From positions 1-13,365 of the forward strand of contig JAJOHG010000574.1 in the NCBI GenBank assembly GCA_021029095.1: a DNA stretch of 13,365 nucleotides, given 5' to 3'. A model generated the notes under the pieces. That model was not told the origin of the DNA. It ran no database searches and saw only the letters and a list, made by a program, of their open reading frames with translations. The translations under genes and the position numbers were made by a program. Shown here in pieces: positions 8,558 to 13,365 of this stretch; the stretch's first letter is position 1, and each line of letters begins with the position of its first letter. This DNA is from Phellopilus nigrolimitatus (Eukaryota; Basidiomycota; Agaricomycetes; Hymenochaetales; Hymenochaetaceae).

Positions 8558-11469
8558 ATGCCCAACTCCCTCGCGCACGACCAGCCGCCTCCGCCGACAC
8601 ACATACAGCCTCGCCTCCCTGTTAATCCTCGCCCAGCGCAGCGTCTCAAGACTGAGCACGCCGACGGCGACACCCACATTGCTTCCGAAAGTGCCACGCG
8701 TTCTCCCACAGTTGAGAGAGGGCCTCCAGCGAAGCGCGCAAGAAAGGCTATAAACTGCGAGCCGTGTCGTTCCAGCAAGCTCAAGTGTGACAGGTCGGTT
8801 CTTGCTCCTCCACTCGTGCTACAGGTCCCTAAGGAATTGCATTTGAAGGGGAAAGCCATGCTCGTCCTGCGTACTTAGAGGTACTTGTGATTTTGTGAGG
8901 GCTTCCTTGGAACTAACCGTTTTCTGTAGGCACCGCGCTGTCGTGCTATCAGGGTGCTGCGAGCGAACCCAGCGAAGATCAGCGGTGGGTCCATTCGTGC
9001 GTCCTCATCAAGCATCATTGTTGACACTTCTACAGCAGCAACAAGATCGACCCTCACCATGAAATTGCTCACATTCGCCAGTCCTTGGCTACTCTAGAGG
9101 CATACATTGTTCGTTCTGGAACGGCTCCTTCGGCTCCTCCAGCATCTCCGAGTTCGGTCAAGACGGGTCCACCAGCGCAAGAAGTTGCTAGAAAATCATT
9201 TGTAGACGGGGATGAGCCAACGAACCAGTCCGCACCTGGGATGCTCGCCCAAAAAGGCCACGGGGGTCTTTATGCTGGTCCTACATCAATGGTAACGCAC
9301 CTGCTGAGCTTCAAGTCCTCAGAAAATCAGCGTGAAGGTCACTCCGATAATAGCGGCGACGACTCTGCGCGTTCGGGCGACGAGGCGCCTGCCCCACTCG
9401 CACGTTCATACGATGATGATTTGCTCGCACTGTTACCTCAGTTGCACATTATTGATGGTACGCGGTTACATATTTTTCTGTCTGTCTTACGTTATGGTAT
9501 TAACTGTGAATTTTTTTTCATTCAAAAATTTAGGTTTAATCGACTTTTACTTCGAGTATTGTAACTGGATGTATCGTCACATATATCCGCGCACTTTCCT
9601 CGCAGCTTGGCAGAAGTTCAAGACCGGCCAGTCTTCAGATCGTCTGGTGCTCGCAACGCTCTGTGTGATCATGGCCCTTGCCATTCGATATCTTCCTGAG
9701 CGACATGCATTGCTAACTTCACTTCCTCCAACGCGCGAGGAACTCGGCGAGCGTTATTATGATGTTGCACGGGATGCACTAAGTCGCTACCGCACAGAAT
9801 CTCGTTCCCTCTCTCTCGAACTAGTAGAGCTGCTATTAATCCGTACGCATTATCTCACTTTGTCTAAAAATGACGCAGAGGAGATCTGGGCGATACGTGG
9901 GGAGCTTGTCAGTATGGGCACTGCCATGGGCCTACATCGCGACCCTGGAAAATGGGGAATGCCTCGCGAGACCGCGGAGCGTAGGCGCTGGGCATGGTGG
10001 TATATTATCCATCTAGATCGGTAAGCTTGCGACACCAAGGCTGCAAGGCAGACAGTGGATGTATATTTGATTCTTAATTTCTTTTAAAATACAGATGGCA
10101 GTGTTTTCTTTTCGGTCGTCCGCTTTCGATTGCCTCTCACCATTTCGACACGCGCATGCCGTCTTACGTCGATCCTGACGCCGATCCGCGAGTGTTTCTC
10201 CCGATCTTGCACTTTTTCCGCCTTGCTTCCATCCTCGGTGACATTGTGGACGATGCTGTGTGTATCCGTCCCGTTGCATACGAACGTGTCCAGGAACACG
10301 ACCATGAGCTCGTCGCCTGGATGCAGGATATGCCGAAAGAGCTCGATCTTGACGAGTACCGACTGGCACGTTCACTGGCTAGCCCATTGCCTGCAGCGAT
10401 GCGTCTCGGTGTGCAAAGCATTCTTATACGCACATCATACTACCACATACGGTTTTCGCTTCATAGACCATACGCTGCCGCAGCCCACGACAGTCAGCGG
10501 GTTCCAAGCAAGAAAAACAGTGCGGGGAGTAACAGCTCAATGGATGAACACATGTCTCAGTCCCTTGACACGGCTGTAAGCGCTGCAGACAAACTGATCC
10601 AACTCGTTGGTCAGGCACGTCCTGAACTACTCGCCAACTCTTCGCTCGCTGTACCAGGGCATGTACATTGGATGCCATTCCACAACTTTAGTGCCGCTAT
10701 GTTCTTCTCATTCCAGCTTATCGCTAACCCGGACCAACCAGGCGCAAATCTCTTCCGTGCCAACATTCGGCGCGCTCTCGATTTTCTTCATATGTCACGT
10801 GGAGTTGCTATTGCGGACAAGGCAATCGACATCCTTTCAGCTCTCGCCCCTCTGTATGAGTCACCACCTACTGGAGAGTCTTCTGAGGAGAGCGATCGTA
10901 AAAGGAAGCATGTCTTGCAGCTTGTCAAGGGCCTTGCGTTTCCCTACCACGACTCCCCTGCTTATCCGCGTTCGCATGTTGACTCGCCCGGTCGGCGCGG
11001 TACGGTCGACTCACCGCTGCACTCAGGCTCGTCAAAATCACCGCCGTCTGCGGTGGACGGCATACTCCCAGTGGTAACCAGAAACTCAGTGTCTCCTTCT
11101 ACGCAGTTGCATCTTCCCGGTACGGTCGCAGATCCCTTGGGAACATCCCTGGATGGAGGTCCTTCGCCGACGCTTGCACCCCCTTATGCACAAGCGGCTC
11201 CCCACGTTCAGCAATCTGTTCGCAATTTCAGCTCATTCTCATCACACCACCCTTCCCATCCTGGTCCGACCGGTGTGCCTACCCACTCGTATGCCCCACA
11301 GCTTCAGCCACCTCGTGCCCATTATTCTATTCAACCACCGGAGTACGGCGAAGCAACTTATGCACAGGGATCGGACGAGTCGATGTGGGGTGCTTCAGTT
11401 GGCTTTGGTCCAGGAGAGTGGGTGCGATTTTTAGATGTGATGCAAAGGCCCGACAATTCTCGCATGTAA
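8558..11469 (+). CDS. Zn2Cys6 fungal-specific transcription factor
   Basis: This is a nuclear DNA-binding regulator with an N-terminal binuclear zinc cluster and a fungal transcription factor middle homology region. The exons are 8558-8793, 8849-8880, 8930-8984, 9036-9457, 9534-10020 and 10095-11469; phases close to 868 residues. The six zinc ligands are Cys67, 70, 77, 83, 86 and 95 (spacing CX2CX6CX5CX2CX8C) in CEPCRSSKLKCDRGKPCSSC and ALSCYQG. Basic residues (KRARK) precede them and may form a nuclear localisation signal. A short helical segment follows (HHEIAHIRQSLATLEAYI), then a low-complexity linker. The middle region begins near residue 249 (GLIDFYFEYCNWMYRHIYP) and includes MGLHRDPGKW, ERRRWAWWYIIHLDRW and LFGRPLSIASHHFDT. 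From about 667 the tail is rich in Ser, Pro and His, probably disordered and activating. The target genes cannot be inferred; the neighbours give no pathway cue. Confidence 0.92.
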
Positions 11470-11842
11470 TTGTTTCTTGCTCTTTGCATACCGACAGTAT
11501 GTCTATTACACGCCGGATGCCGTGTTGTCTGTTTGGATTATTATGGTTCTTGTCTCGGTACTGTCTTCCTTCTGTCAGATTCTTATTCGATCCTGTGCTT
11601 CCTTTTGCATGCTGTTTCTACTGTCACGATAAAGAATGCTTTTATTTTTGTACCGGTCATGCTCTGCCATCTTGTTTCCGATTACCTATTAAAAAAGCAT
11701 GCAGAAAAATCCGAATATGTAGGCTCATACAGTAACCATAGTGAAGTGACTTGTCCCGGACTTGAGTGATTACGAGGAGGAAATACAAAGGCACTCGAAA
11801 TTATGTTTACCTATAGATCTCACAGAAAACAAGAGTACATAG
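11470..11842. other. Convergent intergenic region (3' ends of transcription factor and NUP160)
   Basis: About 373 bases lie between two stop codons that face each other, so the region should hold two 3' untranslated ends. It is T-rich on the plus strand up to about 11690. AT-rich patches such as GATAAAGAATG near 11630 and ATTAAAAAAG near 11690 could serve as polyadenylation elements for the plus-strand gene. I see no further gene, repeat or RNA structure that I can support. Confidence 0.4.
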
Positions 11843-13365
11843 TTATCGTGTAGATGCCTTTTCGCAATGCCTTTGCAGGCGTACAATGCGATTCGATACC
11901 TCCGTCTCCAAAGACTGCCGAAGTTTTTGTGCTCGGGGAGATATGTTTTCTTCGGTTGTTTTAAGCACTGCATCGATTACAGTGTAAGGCAGCCACGTGC
12001 ATGACGATTGAGTAGACGATGTATGGCCCCAAGCCGAAGTAGACTGAGACAATTATGATCAACATCTAAAGGACGAACGCTGGTTACATTCAGGATACTC
12101 ACATTTCGGACCATTCGTAAAGTGTGTTCGAGAGCCTCCTCAAGATTCCCGTAGCGTAGACACAGTCGAATGAGATAATCAGGATGGTTTTCCTGCAATT
12201 TTGGTAGAGAACACAAAAAATGTCGGAATACAAAGCGCCATAATAAGATCCATAACGTACCTTGATAGTCTGCAGAAGCCATGGTGGCAAGGGTGATGAC
12301 GAATCATGAGATAACAATGTTTCCAATACAGCTTTGCTGCAGCTATAGTCTGTATCTGCCGAATCGTATCGTTCCAAGCATTGCCGGAGATAACGCCAGC
12401 CACGGTCGGCAGGACTGCCAGGCCAGGAAGAAACCTGATCCGTCAGGAGCCAGTCTGAAAATTCGACCTCCATTCTGAAAACGTTCTATGATTAGCGCAT
12501 TGTCAGGGATGCGAATAATATCGACTTACGAATTTGAATGCAATGATATTGATAATTGCAAGCACTGCAGTGCAAACGCTGGAAGAGCTCGGACATGTCG
12601 ACAGAAAGTGCTTTCGCTGTGTACATCGCAAGGTCATATAGACCAGCTTGGGTTAATTTTGATACGGTGATCCATGGCGTTAAGGGTGGCTCTGGGAGTA
12701 AGTTGGTCAACCAACAAGACAGCTTTTCAGTGAATTAAGTTCATGCCTCCATTTCGCATCAATGTCGGATCTCGACGCATCAACTCAATGTTTGCAGTGA
12801 GGTGAGTATATTCCTGTTCGATATCGGCGAGTTTCACAATCTCGACGTTGCGTTGTCCAGTTGTAAATCGATGTTCCGGTATATAACTCCCTGTTCGTCG
12901 CTTTTTTCTAGCTAGACACTGCTAAGCAATATTAATTTCTAAGAAAAAACCTTTTGCTTACTGGTAAACTTGCTCCTTGAAAAGGAACAACTATGTATGC
13001 GTTTTTACTCTCGATGAGACTCAACGCGTTCATTGCTATGCTTAGCGCTTCTGCCTGCTGTTCGGCAAAACCTACGGAAGTCGTCGAATCGCCTTGCACA
13101 TCACACAATCTGCGTGAGCGAATATACATTGTGAGAGCCGCTACAACTACGTCAGATATCTGGGGCAGAAATCAGACAGCGCAGTTTAAGACTCACCGTT
13201 CCGATAGTCACCCCGCACTGTGTACCACGTGTAGAGGATTTGGGACCAATTCGGACGGCTGCGAGGATCTGCATTGCGGGCTTTAAACGACAAAGAAAGC
13301 TCCACCTCATGGATAAGTCCGCGGAAATTCATCGCTAACAGACGACTCAGGGCGTCATGTTCACA
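11843..13365 (-). CDS. NUP160: Nucleoporin Nup160, C-terminal part (runs off right edge)
   Basis: Nup160 (yeast Nup120) is a scaffold component of the Y-shaped Nup107-160 complex of the nuclear pore. Minus-strand exons are 13365-13197 (open), 13140-12962, 12921-12747, 12691-12530, 12474-12261, 12192-12103 and 12043-11843. Helical blocks in order include RLLAMNFRGLIHEVEL, EALSIAMNALSLIESKNAY, YIPEHRF, KLADIEQEYTHLTANIELM, TVSKLTQAGLYDLAMYTAKA, DWLLTDQVSSWPGSPADRGW, YLRQCLERYD, PPWLLQTIK, HPDYLIRLCLRYGNLEEALE and STWLPYTVID-like CTWLPYTVIDAVL, ending EKASTR. The intron between 12747 and 12691 only works with a GC donor. The 12691-12530 exon appears to lose frame by one base near 12571. A tolerant splice choice (acceptor at 12455) keeps an open frame but garbles about 20 residues. 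Family identification is from remembered conservation of these blocks. Confidence 0.87.
12692..12746 (-). other. Probable GC-AG intron in NUP160
   Basis: After the conserved block ending DPTLM the frame hits a stop at about 12732-12730, and no GT occurs between that block and the stop. A GC donor (GAG|GCATGA, intron from 12746) paired with the pyrimidine-rich acceptor CTTACTCCCAG ending at 12692 gives a 55-base intron with a branch-like TTGAC. It is in phase (phase 1 on both sides) and restores the conserved PWITVSKLTQAGLYDLAM block. Confidence 0.6.

Noticed and set aside
8374..8859. 161-codon minus-strand open frame across the STI1/transcription factor interval
   Set aside because: It lies antisense to exon 1 of the zinc-cluster gene, has a low-complexity Gly/Arg/Cys-rich translation, and shows no family features.
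10013..10375. Minus-strand open frames over the transcription factor's fifth intron and sixth exon
   Set aside because: They are antisense to the conserved middle homology region and lack recognisable features.
11000..11130. Repeated CGGTACGGTCG at about 11000 and 11120
   Set aside because: It is only an 11-base match inside coding sequence with no further copies noticed; likely chance or codon bias.
11385..11769. Plus-strand open frames downstream of the transcription factor
   Set aside because: They begin inside the factor's last exon in another frame or in its 3' untranslated region; the Cys/Phe/Leu-rich translations are what T-rich 3' sequence produces by chance.

Overview
The window looks like euchromatic nuclear DNA of a basidiomycete fungus, probably an agaricomycete. 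Every gene is split by short introns (mostly 49-76 bases, GT-AG), coding is dense on both strands, and the protein families have the form typical of that group. The assignment rests on gene structure and remembered family features, not on a search. I rebuilt each gene by hand-splicing, so exon ends are predictions, but reading-frame phase closes in every model except at two flagged places.

Layout from left to right: (1) 1-733, minus, the 5' part of a major facilitator transporter running off the left edge. (2) 954-2644, plus, L-2-hydroxyglutarate dehydrogenase, head-to-head with the transporter. (3) 2716-3430, minus, NDUFA12 (B17.2) of respiratory complex I, tail-to-tail with the dehydrogenase. 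(4) 3587-4056, plus, an NDUFA4/MLRQ-type respiratory subunit, head-to-head with NDUFA12 across only 156 bases. (5) 4310-5815, plus, an aldo/keto reductase of the D-arabinose / L-galactose dehydrogenase type. (6) 6014-8210, minus, the Hsp70/Hsp90 co-chaperone Sti1/Hop. (7) 8558-11469, plus, a Zn2Cys6 fungal-specific transcription factor, head-to-head with STI1. (8) 11843-13365, minus, the C-terminal part of nucleoporin Nup160, running off the right edge.

Three neighbouring genes (L2HGDH, NDUFA12, NDUFA4-like) encode mitochondrial proteins, and the two respiratory subunits probably share one promoter. The other genes are housekeeping or regulatory and do not form an obvious pathway cluster. I saw no transposon, tRNA, rRNA, CRISPR or viral sequence.

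I found no new multi-gene system. The points worth a second look are small-scale: an 11-base internal exon, a 9-base first coding exon, a likely GC-AG intron, a probable one-base frameshift in NUP160, a changed clamp residue in Sti1 TPR2A, a changed conserved residue beside a tandem splice acceptor in L2HGDH, and the tight bidirectional promoters.
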